Source: Spirosoma terrae (GTDB taxonomy: Bacteria; Bacteroidota; Bacteroidia; Cytophagales; Spirosomataceae). From it: a stretch of 64,000 bases of DNA. This document shows positions 46,001-54,193 of this stretch, in pieces. The position numbers and the translations under genes are program-made. Under the pieces are notes generated by a model that saw nothing but the letters and a program-made list of their open reading frames with translations, did no database searches and had not been told where the DNA came from. The stretch covers positions 124,001 through 188,000 of the forward strand of contig NZ_JAAFZH010000002.1 in NCBI RefSeq assembly GCF_010435915.1, read 5' to 3'. Each line of letters opens with the position of its first letter. The stretch's first letter is position 1.

Positions 46001-46150
46001 GGTTTACAGTTCTTTTATAGTTTATAGTTTTCAGTTTATGGTTTATAGTGTTCACGGGGTCGCCCGAGCGGTAGTCCGATGGTACGCGAAGCGGTCTTGT
46101 GCCAGCTATAGAAAACTATAAACTGAAAACTACAAACTGAAAACTACAGA
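46001..46150. repeat. Inverted heptamer-repeat element, copy 2
   Basis: The right arm (46106-46150) is five successive 7-bp units AACTATA, AACTGAA, AACTACA, AACTGAA, AACTACA. The left arm (46001-46050) carries the reverse complement of similar units. The arms enclose a GC-richer core of about 55 bases. The last unit of the right arm contains the stop codon of the STAS gene (46144-46146). Same heptamers as in the element at 25470-25544. Confidence 0.8.
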
Positions 46151-46458
46151 TACTGATCAACTACGTTGACGCTGTGAAGGAGGCCGGTTTTCTCCAGTGT
46201 TTCGAGAACCGATTCCTGTGGCTTGACAATGTAGATCGCCAGTCCTGTACCCATTTTCTGTTTGGCAAAAATTAGAACGCGCAGGCCGGCCGAAGAGATA
46301 AAGCTCAGGTTTTCAACAAACAGGATAAGCTCGTCAGGGGATTCGGCCGCCAGTTTTTCAATTTCCTTCTGGAACTCCCGGGCCGATAGTGAATCGACTT
46401 CTCCAACCAGTGTGATTTTGGCAATTTTTTTTGCTTCTGCCACTATTTGAAAACTCAT
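46144..46458 (-). CDS. STAS-domain anti-anti-sigma factor
   Basis: RsbV/SpoIIAA-like protein of 104 residues. The phosphorylatable serine lies in LSFISSAGLRVL (residues about 51-62), in the family position. Its phosphorylation by the adjacent RsbW-type kinase and dephosphorylation by a SpoIIE-type phosphatase would form a partner switch. The stop codon lies inside the heptamer-repeat array, which separates this gene from the kinase gene by about 160 bases. It may still be one transcript. Confidence 0.92.
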   Translation of the reverse strand: MSFQIVAEAKKIAKITLVGEVDSLSAREFQKEIEKLAAESPDELILFVENLSFISSAGLRVLIFAKQKMGTGLAIYIVKPQESVLETLEKTGLLHSVNVVDQYL

Positions 46459-46617
46459 GATAATGTCTTGTTTTTAAAGTGAAAAAGATGTGAGTAGGGA
46501 TATATGATGTAGGATGCTTCAAGCCGAAAAATGGGTTCTGCTGGGCAATTGTCTGGGGCATATCGTATGCCTTACTCTCCTTTTGCCCTACAGCACACCT
46601 TAGCGCCTACAGAACTG

Positions 46618-48735
46618 TTATTTCCCGATCAGAACCACTACGCTACGAGCGCCAACCAAAAATTCGTGCTGATTGTCGAGCAGTGATTCTTTTCCATTTT
46701 CGCAAATGTCGGCGGGCGATGGCATATCAGTGTTCGCAAACAAATACCACTTCTTTTCGGGTGGTAGCGCCGGAAGTTCAAAATGAAGACCGTTCCAGTA
46801 CATATTCATGGCTACGTATACCATGCTGTCTTTGACAATACCCTGTTTGGCATGATCGCCACAGAGCAGAAACGCAAAGGATCGGCTCGATGGTGAACGA
46901 TCGCAATTCCAGGCTTTGGTGCCGTGGAAACTGATGTCTGGATAACCGCTACCTACGGAGTCCCAATACTGAAAATGAGTTGGGCTACGTAGCACCGGAT
47001 GTTGCCGCCGGAAATTGATCATGTTCCGGGCGAAGTTGTATAGGTCGGCGTTCGTGTCGAGTTGCGACCAGTCGAACCAGTTCAGCTCATTATCCTGGCA
47101 ATACGTATTGTTATTGCCTTTTTGGGTCCGGCCTACCTCATCGCCCATCAGCACCATCGGAATGCCCTGGCTAACCATCAGGATGGCTAAGGCGTTCTTG
47201 ATTTGTTTGTGGCGCAGGAAGTTGATTTTCGGGTCGTCGGTTTCGCCTTCCCAGCCACAGTTCCAGGAGTTGTTGTCGTTAGCTCCGTCGTTGTTATTTT
47301 CCCCGTTGGCCTCGTTGTGTTTTTCGTTATAAGCAAACAGGTCGTAGAGCGAAAAACCGTCGTGACACGTAATGAAATTGATACTGGCCGTTGGTCCGCG
47401 CTGGTGGTACAGGTCGGGTGAACCCATAATCCGCTGGATCATGCCACCTACTTCGCCTGGATCACTTTTAAGGAATTTTCGGACATTATCGCGGTATTTG
47501 CCGTTCCATTCGGCCCAACGCCCGTAAGCAGGGAAAGAACCCACCTGGTAAAGGCCGCCTGCGTCCCAGGCCTCCGCTACCAGTTTACATTTAGCCAGGA
47601 TTGGATCGTAGGCCAGCGATTCGAGGAGGGGTGGATTACTGAGCGGACTACCATCCTGGGCGCGTCCCAGAATAGCCGCCAAGTCGAAGCGGAAGCCGTC
47701 GATATGGTATTCAGAAGCCCAGTAGCGCAGACAGTCAAGCACCATGTTACGTACTACCGGATTGTTGCAGTTCAACGTATTACCCGTTCCGGAGAAATTA
47801 AAATAATAACCCTCCGGGGTTAGCATGTAATACGTTTTGTTGTCGATACCCCGGAACGAAATGGTTGGGCCGCGATGATCGCCCTCGGCGGTGTGGTTAA
47901 ACACTACGTCGAGCATGACCTCAATACCATTCTTATGCAGCTCTTTAATGAGGGTTTTCAGCTCATCGACCTGCATACCGAATTTGCCGGTTGCGGCATA
48001 GCCTGCTTTAGGGGAAAAGAAATTGACTGTGCTGTATCCCCAATAATTCACCAGCGTTTCGCCGGTAGTTGGGCTTTGGCGGCTGTTTTCCCACTCATCA
48101 AATTCATAAATCGGAAGCAGCTCAATACAGTTAATACCCAGTTCTTTCAAATACGGAATTTTGGCCCGTATAGCGCTGAATGTTCCGGGGTTTTTAACCT
48201 TTGATGAAGGATGCTGGGTAAAGCCACGAACGTGCATCTCGTAGATCACCAGGTCTTCAACGGGCGTTTCGAGCGGGTGGTCGTGTTCCCAGTCGAAATC
48301 TTCGAAAGCCAGCCGTGAACGATACGGGTAGACGTTATCCCAATTGGGTTTGGCTAACCAGGTGTCCCGTCCGCTGATTACTTTGGCATACGGATCGCTT
48401 AGAATAACCGATGAGTTAAACCGATGACCCGCTGCCGGATTGAACGGGCCGTCCATACGGTAGCCGTATTCAAGCCGTTCGTAATCAAGTTCGAACACGA
48501 TCATGCTATACACGTTGCCGATCCGAAATTCATCGGGGAATGGGATTTCGGCAAAGGGTTGATCGGCGCCCCGGTCGAAAAGCACGAGCGTACAGCTGGT
48601 TGCGGAACTGGAGTAAACACTGAAGTTAACCCCGTTCGCTACCATAGTAGCCCCAAAAGGCAACGTGTGGCCGCGCCGAAATTTAATGCCCTCGTGCTCG
48701 TGAGTTGGGTAATAATCTATCCGATTATCGATCAT
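46618..48735 (-). CDS. glgX: Glycogen debranching enzyme, GlgX type
   Basis: GH13 isoamylase-type enzyme that hydrolyses alpha-1,6 branches in phosphorylase-trimmed glycogen. At 705 aa it has family length. The N-terminal CBM48 domain is followed by the TIM barrel. Catalytic and binding motifs are DVVFNHTAEGD, GFRFDLAAILG (nucleophile Asp), VAEAWDAGG (acid/base Glu) and FITCHDGFSLYDL. The start codon is 2 bases after the stop of an upstream STAS gene, so the two are co-translated. No other glycogen gene is in the window. Confidence 0.93.
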   Translation of the reverse strand: MIDNRIDYYPTHEHEGIKFRRGHTLPFGATMVANGVNFSVYSSSATSCTLVLFDRGADQPFAEIPFPDEFRIGNVYSMIVFELDYERLEYGYRMDGPFNPAAGHRFNSSVILSDPYAKVISGRDTWLAKPNWDNVYPYRSRLAFEDFDWEHDHPLETPVEDLVIYEMHVRGFTQHPSSKVKNPGTFSAIRAKIPYLKELGINCIELLPIYEFDEWENSRQSPTTGETLVNYWGYSTVNFFSPKAGYAATGKFGMQVDELKTLIKELHKNGIEVMLDVVFNHTAEGDHRGPTISFRGIDNKTYYMLTPEGYYFNFSGTGNTLNCNNPVVRNMVLDCLRYWASEYHIDGFRFDLAAILGRAQDGSPLSNPPLLESLAYDPILAKCKLVAEAWDAGGLYQVGSFPAYGRWAEWNGKYRDNVRKFLKSDPGEVGGMIQRIMGSPDLYHQRGPTASINFITCHDGFSLYDLFAYNEKHNEANGENNNDGANDNNSWNCGWEGETDDPKINFLRHKQIKNALAILMVSQGIPMVLMGDEVGRTQKGNNNTYCQDNELNWFDWSQLDTNADLYNFARNMINFRRQHPVLRSPTHFQYWDSVGSGYPDISFHGTKAWNCDRSPSSRSFAFLLCGDHAKQGIVKDSMVYVAMNMYWNGLHFELPALPPEKKWYLFANTDMPSPADICENGKESLLDNQHEFLVGARSVVVLIGK

Positions 48736-48737
48736 AT

Positions 48738-49076
48738 CTACGCAGCTTTAAGGGTGTTAATGCCTTCTTCCAGCGTTTCGGCCGTAATGAAAAACGATAA
48801 AAAGCCGGTATTGGCCATGATATCCAGAATTTCCTCGGATGTTCCGACCAGCACAACCTTTCCGTTTTGCGCTTTTATCTGTCGATAGATCATCAGTAGA
48901 ACCCGCAATCCGGCGCTGGACAGAAAATCTACGTTCGACAAATTGATGATAGCCGCGCTTTTTCCCTGGATGGCAGCGATGGCGTTACGTTCAAATTCAG
49001 AGGCTGTTTTGCTGTCGATACTGCCAGATGCTTCAATGACGGTGATACCCTCTACCGTACTGGACGTTACGTTCAT
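48738..49076 (-). CDS. Second STAS-domain anti-anti-sigma factor
   Basis: RsbV-like STAS protein of 112 residues with the serine motif VDFLSSAGLRVLL (about residues 48-60). It is a paralogue of the STAS protein at 46144-46458. It is coupled to glgX with a 2-base gap, which links a partner-switch component to glycogen breakdown. A terminator upstream separates it from the AGE-fold gene. It could be an additional target of the SpoIIE-type phosphatase at 30036-31208. Confidence 0.9.
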   Translation of the reverse strand: MNVTSSTVEGITVIEASGSIDSKTASEFERNAIAAIQGKSAAIINLSNVDFLSSAGLRVLLMIYRQIKAQNGKVVLVGTSEEILDIMANTGFLSFFITAETLEEGINTLKAA

Positions 49077-49102
49077 ACTTGTATAAAGTTTGAAAAAGTT
49101 GA

Positions 49103-49136
49103 AGCTCAGCCGCTAATTCGCATTAGCCGCTGAGCT
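49103..49136 (-). terminator. Terminator after the AGE-fold gene
   Basis: A 15-bp stem with one mismatch (49103-49117 and 49122-49136, 4-base loop) begins 9 bases after the AGE-fold gene stop on the minus strand. A short T-rich stretch follows. It marks the likely end of the long unit that starts at 61350. Confidence 0.65.
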
Positions 49137-49145
49137 CTATCGGTC

Positions 49146-51038
49146 TTATTTTACGGGGGTGAGCAGAACTTTTACGCGTACCTGTTCACTAGTATCTGGT
49201 AGTTTTACCGTTAAAGCTTCCGCATCAAAGTTGGTGTATGGCTCATCGTTGATGAAGCACTCGCTGATGTATACGCTTCCTTTCGGCAGAATATCGGGCG
49301 ATACGTACAGGATGTTATCCTTGAACGAATCGGGATATGGCTTGAAGTAGAAATACGTCGGTTCTTTGGTAATCAGTAAGTTGATGTAAACCGTCGACAG
49401 ATAGCAAAGCTCTGTGCTGTGGTAGGCACTCATAGAGTGGCTGCCTTTGAAGCGCTCGGTTCCCATCAAATACGGCATCCCGTTCGAGAACACGTTGAAG
49501 TAAACGCCACCGTCGTCGGTATCGAGGAAGAATGCGTTATAGAACGAAGCCGCTTCGCGAGCCTGCTTTTCATAATCTTTCTCGCCCAGAATACCCTGGA
49601 GGATCAGATAGGCCAGAATAGCCTGTTCCTGCTGCCACCAGGCTTTCCGGTCGTGCCATACGAAGCGGTGATAACGACCGCCCGATTTGGCTTCCCGTTC
49701 GACTACGTCGTACCAGCCACCGCGCTGTTGGTCAGACCCAGCAGCAGGCATCAGTTCGGCAATTTTTTTGGCGAAGTCGATGTATTCCTGCTTTGGATTC
49801 AGCGACTGCATCCGCATCAGGTTCCAGGCAATTTTGAGGTTGTGCCCTACCACCGCCCGGTTTTGCTGCCAACCCCAGGTCTGGTCTTTGCTCCAGTCTT
49901 CCATGAATTTCTCCTGCACAAACGGACTCTTGTCGTAGTCAGGGAAATACTTGGTGATGGTATCAAAGGTGTATTCGAGGAAGTCAGCGTATTTTTTCTC
50001 GCCGGTTGCCAGATACAGATTGATCAGGTAAGCAGGCGCGTGATCGCCCACGGAATTCCAGTTTTTGCGAGCTCGGTTGTGGGCCAGCGATTCGTCGCGG
50101 GGATCGAGACCAATTGGGTCGATGTGCGAGAAATAGCCTTCCTGCTCGTTGTCTTTGAAATAGGTTTCGAACAGGTCAATGGTTTTTTCAATATCGAACA
50201 GAATGCGTTTGTCGCCCGTGATCCGGAACGTTTGGGTTGGTCCGGCCAGCGCATAGATCTGCTCGTACATCGGAATCGAATAGTAATCGTCACCGAATTC
50301 GGAGGTAAGCAGTTTGGTTTCTTTGGCACCATCTAGTTTCAGGCCGTGGTACCAGTAGATGAGGTCGGCATCCTGGTCGAAGAAACGCATGTGCTCGCGG
50401 AGATATTCGGTTCCTTTTTCGGCACCTTCCAGGAAGGCATCATTACCGGTGAGCATGTAGGCCGACGCAAAGCCATAGATCATGCGGGAAATGGTGTCCG
50501 TTTCCTGAAGGTAGTCACCACGTTTGGCGCCACCCAGATGGAGCATTGTGCGGTATTTGCTATAATCGATTGGCTCTTCGGGATAATTGAACTGCCATTT
50601 CAGATAGCTGGTAGCAATTGAGCTGATTTGCTGAATCCACCAGCTCTGGCCTTCATGCCGATATTCCAGCGGTGCTTTGCCAGGGAAGATCAGGAATTGT
50701 ACCTCAAACAGGGGTTCATCGTCATCAACGCCAGGGTAGAACGTACCATAAGCGTGAACGTACTGCCCCTTTTGCGAAAGCATTTCAAAAATAATAGGAG
50801 TAGCATCCTGATAGCCTTCGTCCAGATTCCGAACGCTACGAGCGTAGGTAGTTGCGATAAGGCCAAGTTTGAAATGGCGACCATCGGAGGTTTCCAGAAC
50901 AAACGCTTTTTCAGTAGGAATGAATTCGACTACGTAGCCTGAAACGGTATCGGAAAACGTAAAATCGATGCGCATGTTCGCTGCCTTTGATGGCTGGCCG
51001 TTAGTGCCCTGAGCGGGTTTGTCAATATCGGTTTCCAT
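49146..51038 (-). CDS. AGE-fold (N-acylglucosamine 2-epimerase-like) protein
   Basis: A 630-residue protein. An N-terminal beta-rich domain of about 150 residues precedes an alpha/alpha six-barrel typical of N-acylglucosamine 2-epimerases and cellobiose epimerases. Barrel motifs include SVGDHAPAYLINLYLATG, VVGHNLKIAWNLMR, RGGWYDVVE, KAWWQQEQAILAYL and STELCYL. A C-terminal beta tail follows. ATG 51038 was chosen; an upstream extension would overlap the VOC gene. It ends the long minus-strand unit. Epimerase, isomerase or lyase activity is possible; the extra N-terminal domain means this is not a standard RenBP-type epimerase. Confidence 0.7.
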   Translation of the reverse strand: METDIDKPAQGTNGQPSKAANMRIDFTFSDTVSGYVVEFIPTEKAFVLETSDGRHFKLGLIATTYARSVRNLDEGYQDATPIIFEMLSQKGQYVHAYGTFYPGVDDDEPLFEVQFLIFPGKAPLEYRHEGQSWWIQQISSIATSYLKWQFNYPEEPIDYSKYRTMLHLGGAKRGDYLQETDTISRMIYGFASAYMLTGNDAFLEGAEKGTEYLREHMRFFDQDADLIYWYHGLKLDGAKETKLLTSEFGDDYYSIPMYEQIYALAGPTQTFRITGDKRILFDIEKTIDLFETYFKDNEQEGYFSHIDPIGLDPRDESLAHNRARKNWNSVGDHAPAYLINLYLATGEKKYADFLEYTFDTITKYFPDYDKSPFVQEKFMEDWSKDQTWGWQQNRAVVGHNLKIAWNLMRMQSLNPKQEYIDFAKKIAELMPAAGSDQQRGGWYDVVEREAKSGGRYHRFVWHDRKAWWQQEQAILAYLILQGILGEKDYEKQAREAASFYNAFFLDTDDGGVYFNVFSNGMPYLMGTERFKGSHSMSAYHSTELCYLSTVYINLLITKEPTYFYFKPYPDSFKDNILYVSPDILPKGSVYISECFINDEPYTNFDAEALTVKLPDTSEQVRVKVLLTPVK

Positions 51039-51085
51039 GAAATCTGATTGGAGTTTTTGAGGTTGAAATCCTAATAAAGGGTTTA

Positions 51086-51502
51086 TTATAAGTCGGATTG
51101 GTCGGTATAGCCCTGGCTGATCTCGACGATGTTGCCATCGGGGTCTCTGAGCCAAACGGTTTTCCAGCCGGGAATGAAAGCGCTGAAATCCAGTGGTCCC
51201 AACGTAACGTCGGCGTCACTTCCTAAGGCCGTGACGGTGGCGTCTACGTCATCCACCTGAAAAGCCAGATGCCGAATGCCGGTATAGTGCGGACCATCGT
51301 TGACGGCAGCCGGAAAGCCTGGGTGCTCAGCATCGGCCCGGAATAGCTCCAGATAAACAGATTGGTCGTTTTTCAGGAAAACGATAGCGTTGTCGTCGCT
51401 CAAAGGAATGACGCGGGCCCGGCGGAAACCAAAGTGATCGCTGTAAAACTGCTCCGTTTTAGCAGGGTCGGTACAGGATAGTGCTACGTGCGAAAAAACC
51501 AT
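51086..51502 (-). CDS. VOC-family (glyoxalase/dioxygenase fold) protein
   Basis: Single-chain vicinal-oxygen-chelate protein of 138 residues with two beta-alpha-beta-beta-beta modules. Putative metal ligands are H5 (FSHVALS), E in YLELF, H in IRHLAFQV and E in NIVEIS. The end reads VWLRDPDGNIVEI, as in glyoxalase/bleomycin-resistance proteins. It lies 13 bases downstream of a DJ-1 gene. Reaction not predictable; lactoylglutathione-lyase-like, epimerase and dioxygenase types share this fold. Confidence 0.88.
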   Translation of the reverse strand: MVFSHVALSCTDPAKTEQFYSDHFGFRRARVIPLSDDNAIVFLKNDQSVYLELFRADAEHPGFPAAVNDGPHYTGIRHLAFQVDDVDATVTALGSDADVTLGPLDFSAFIPGWKTVWLRDPDGNIVEISQGYTDQSDL

Positions 51503-51515
51503 ATCAGCCTATTGA

Positions 51516-52085
51516 TTAAGGTGTGGATAGAAGTTCAATGATTTTTTTTGCAAACAAGTGAGCATGACCACCTGACCGACCCGTCACTAAATCGCCATCG
51601 ACTACTACGTCTTCGTTGGTATAGATGGCACCGTAGGCTTTGGCATCGCCAATCAAGTTGTTGTGGCAAACCAACTTCCGGCCAGCTACGAGTTCAGTAG
51701 CGGGAGCTGTGAGCCATAAGCCGTGGCAGATAATCCCCTTCAGGATACTTTTCTCCGCGAATACCCGTTTGAGAAATTCCGTTGCGGGCGGTATTTTCTC
51801 CACATCTTCGGTATAGCGCAGCCGGTCAGATACCATACCCGAGGGTACAATAATAGCAGCGTAGCTACGGAGTTCTTCGTCGCTCATATTTTCGAAGCTT
51901 TCCCAGCAGTCCATTGGAGCCCTGTATTCGTGGCCGTGGAATGTGATCCGCTCCTGTCCCCAGAGCCGCGTCAGAAAATGGAGTTCCGCGCCTTCCTCGG
52001 GGAAGCGATACTTGTAGTAAAAGATTTCGTTTTCGAAGTAGTCGCTTTCCAGAAGCACCCCAATCTTCTTGCCGCTCAATGTCAT
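51516..52085 (-). CDS. DJ-1/PfpI-family protein, PfpI branch
   Basis: A 189-residue class I glutamine amidotransferase-like protein. The nucleophile elbow KGIICHGLWL carries Cys followed by His, as in PfpI/YhbO proteins. IGVLLESDYFENEIFYYK gives the upstream acidic residue. Relatives have been reported as proteases, chaperones and glyoxalase III or deglycase enzymes. It is one of three DJ-1 genes in this cluster, and the only one with the CH elbow. Thirty-four bases separate it from the next DJ-1 gene. Confidence 0.88.
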   Translation of the reverse strand: MTLSGKKIGVLLESDYFENEIFYYKYRFPEEGAELHFLTRLWGQERITFHGHEYRAPMDCWESFENMSDEELRSYAAIIVPSGMVSDRLRYTEDVEKIPPATEFLKRVFAEKSILKGIICHGLWLTAPATELVAGRKLVCHNNLIGDAKAYGAIYTNEDVVVDGDLVTGRSGGHAHLFAKKIIELLSTP

Positions 52086-52119
52086 GGTAGTCGTTTTAAA
52101 AAGTCAGTACCGAAACCGA

Positions 52120-52878
52120 TTAAGCCGAAAGTGCGGTTACCAATTGGTCTCCGAAGGCGATGGATGACTCAACAGACAGGGCCGTTACGAACGGATGATC
52201 GTACATGACCTGTGGTTTTTCGCGATTGGCCGTCGGGTCAGAATATACCTTGCCAGTTGGGCCAACGGCATCTTCAACAATCACCTGCAGCGGGAAAACA
52301 AACCCCTGGGTTACCAGATCCGTACCCGTATTTTCTTCTGTGGTACGTACCAGCGGATAGTTCATTAAGCCGGTGAAATCCCATTCGCGTGGGTGAGCAA
52401 CCACCTTCTTGCCGTAGATGATCGACCGGTGTAACGTATCGGTATCGCGCGCCCAGACGAAAGCGCCAACGGCGTAGCAAAGTGCGCCCAGCACTTTACC
52501 CTGGTTGTAGGCGTCAACGCAGAGCTGGTGAACGAACGGGTTGCCAACAATATCGAGTGGAGAGCCTGGCCCACCTACTAACACCAGCGCATCGTAGCCA
52601 TCTACTTTAGCGTCTTCAACTTTGATGGGTGTATCCCATTCACCTGAATCCAGAATTTCGTTGATTCGGTCAACTACTTCGGGTGGGTTTACATTATAAT
52701 TCTGCATGGGATCGACAAAATCTTTATCCATGCTGAGTTGAAGCGGTAATGGAGTTATTCCTTTTGGGGTTGCCAGTGTTACGTCGAAACCTGCCTTTTT
52801 AAGGGCGTCCCAGGGAGCCTGTAACTCTTCGCCCCACAAGCCTACATTAGAAGCCAGTATCAAGACTTTCTTGCTCAT
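52120..52878 (-). CDS. DJ-1/PfpI-family protein, Hsp31-like branch (a)
   Basis: A 252-residue DJ-1-superfamily protein longer than PfpI. The elbow reads LGALCYAVGAFV, with Tyr after the Cys. The N-terminal LASNVGLWGEELQAPWDALK and LATPKG segments fit Hsp31/glyoxalase-III-like members, where the motif before the elbow is VLVGGPGSPLD. It is clearly related to the gene at 60523-61350, which has the same layout. The expected role is metabolism of reactive aldehydes or a related acyl transfer, by inference. Confidence 0.86.
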   Translation of the reverse strand: MSKKVLILASNVGLWGEELQAPWDALKKAGFDVTLATPKGITPLPLQLSMDKDFVDPMQNYNVNPPEVVDRINEILDSGEWDTPIKVEDAKVDGYDALVLVGGPGSPLDIVGNPFVHQLCVDAYNQGKVLGALCYAVGAFVWARDTDTLHRSIIYGKKVVAHPREWDFTGLMNYPLVRTTEENTGTDLVTQGFVFPLQVIVEDAVGPTGKVYSDPTANREKPQVMYDHPFVTALSVESSIAFGDQLVTALSA

Positions 52879-52921
52879 ATCTGCAATTGAATTAATTGAG
52901 TTAACGAAATGGTTTGAGGTT

Positions 52922-53764
52922 TTAACTGCCGTAAGGCTGGCTGTAAAGCATAAACGCCGACAAATCCAGCATATCGACTACTTTATAGGTTGGGTATTTT
53001 TCCATGACCCGCTGTTTGAATTCGGCTCCATCGGCGGCTGTTTCAAACACCGACTTCATGAATTTCAGGGTTTCGATCATGGTATCGCATACGCTGGAAT
53101 CGGTAGGCTGACCGTGGCCGGGAAAGATGGTTTCGTAGCCTTTTGATTTGATGGCTTCGAGCTGTTGCATCCACGAATCGAAACTATAGTCGTTTGTTAC
53201 GTAGTTACGGTCGCCAACGTAGGGGTACACTCCGTTGTAGACCATGTCCTGCGCGATCAGTACGTTGATCTCCGGTAGTTCGACCATGAGCGAGAACGTG
53301 GATTCGGTACCAAAGTTTTTCTGGTAAACGAGCGTCAATCCGTCCAGTGTTTCCTCCTCTACGGTTAAGGCCTGTGGTACGGTTACGGTGCTGGTAACGG
53401 TATCGCCAAAGGCTGGCTTCTTACTGTCCAGCATCATCTGACCGTAATTCTGGATTTCGTAAGCCGTTTCCTGCAGTGCGTAGACAGGTACGTCGGCAAA
53501 TGATTCCAGACCAGCCCAATGGTCGGGATGGTTATGGCTGATGATAACCTTGTTGATTGGCTTTCCAAGGCTGTTCGCATAATCTCTGACAGCCTGAGCC
53601 TGTTCTTTCACTAACTGAGCATCAACGATAATCAGCGATGCTGGTGTTTCGATAATCTGCGAGCAAACCATCTCGGCCGATTCGGGGCTGAGGTAGCTAT
53701 GGATTACGTACGGGCCTTTTTCAACCTTCGTAATGGTGGCAGAATTGGTAAGGGTTGGGTTCAT
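52922..53764 (-). CDS. Metallo-beta-lactamase-fold hydrolase
   Basis: A 280-residue MBL-fold protein. The first zinc motif is intact: ISHNHPDHWAGL (HxHxDH, about residues 77-82). The usual later His of the PGHT motif is replaced by FGTES, which resembles alkylsulfatase-type enzymes that use Glu at this point. The bridging Asp lies in LIAQDMVYN and the last His in FPGHGQPTD. There is no signal peptide. The substrate could be a thioester, lactone, sulfate ester or nitrile-like compound. It belongs to the long minus-strand unit. Confidence 0.85.
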   Translation of the reverse strand: MNPTLTNSATITKVEKGPYVIHSYLSPESAEMVCSQIIETPASLIIVDAQLVKEQAQAVRDYANSLGKPINKVIISHNHPDHWAGLESFADVPVYALQETAYEIQNYGQMMLDSKKPAFGDTVTSTVTVPQALTVEEETLDGLTLVYQKNFGTESTFSLMVELPEINVLIAQDMVYNGVYPYVGDRNYVTNDYSFDSWMQQLEAIKSKGYETIFPGHGQPTDSSVCDTMIETLKFMKSVFETAADGAEFKQRVMEKYPTYKVVDMLDLSAFMLYSQPYGS

Positions 53765-53802
53765 AGCACAGATAGGAGTTGGAGGTTTTACCGGCGTTTC
53801 TA

Positions 53803-54144
53803 TTAGGGTTTAATGCCCGAATAATGGCGGAAGATTTTTCCGTCTTTCATGTACAAGGCATCGTACACTTTGGAGGGGCCGTTTGTGGTGTCGATGGTTG
53901 CCTCCAGAAAGATGCTATCGTCGGTAATGGCCAGCTTTTCGGTTGATATGAAGCCCCGATAGATATAGTCGATATAATCGCTCAGTTGTTTTTTGAGAGC
54001 CTCCTTTCCCTTAATATGGATAGGTTCGTCGGCTACCAGCAAAATCATTTCAGCATCGTCGTGGTAGTCGTGTTCGACTAATTCGTTAGCATCTTTATTC
54101 GCTAACAGCACCAGATGGTTTTCGTAAAATGCTTGATTGTCCAT
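53803..54144 (-). CDS. SnoaL/NTF2-like small protein (a)
   Basis: A 113-residue alpha+beta-barrel protein of the SnoaL-like/NTF2 superfamily, judged from length and pattern. The N-terminal helix with NKDANELVEHDYHDDAEMIL is followed by the loop IHIKGKEALKKQL and the beta sheet ending in DALYMKDGKIFRHYSGI. This fold includes cyclases, isomerases, hydrolases and simple binding proteins. One of four in the cluster. No clear catalytic Asp/His pair can be assigned. Confidence 0.75.
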   Translation of the reverse strand: MDNQAFYENHLVLLANKDANELVEHDYHDDAEMILLVADEPIHIKGKEALKKQLSDYIDYIYRGFISTEKLAITDDSIFLEATIDTTNGPSKVYDALYMKDGKIFRHYSGIKP

Positions 54145-54193
54145 TATTGATTAGTAAAGAGGATGGAATAAGTCGGTGAATAGTTCTGAGTTG

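Noticed and set aside
45984..46055. N-terminal extension of the RsbW-type kinase
   Set aside because: The extra codons translate the heptamer-repeat arm; the family starts at MERKTFPG.
49419..50336. 305-codon open frame on the plus strand
   Set aside because: It lies fully antisense to the AGE-fold gene, which has clear family motifs; the shadow has none.
51039..51155. N-terminal extension of the AGE-fold protein
   Set aside because: It would overlap the VOC gene in another frame and has no family similarity; ATG 51038 is preferred.
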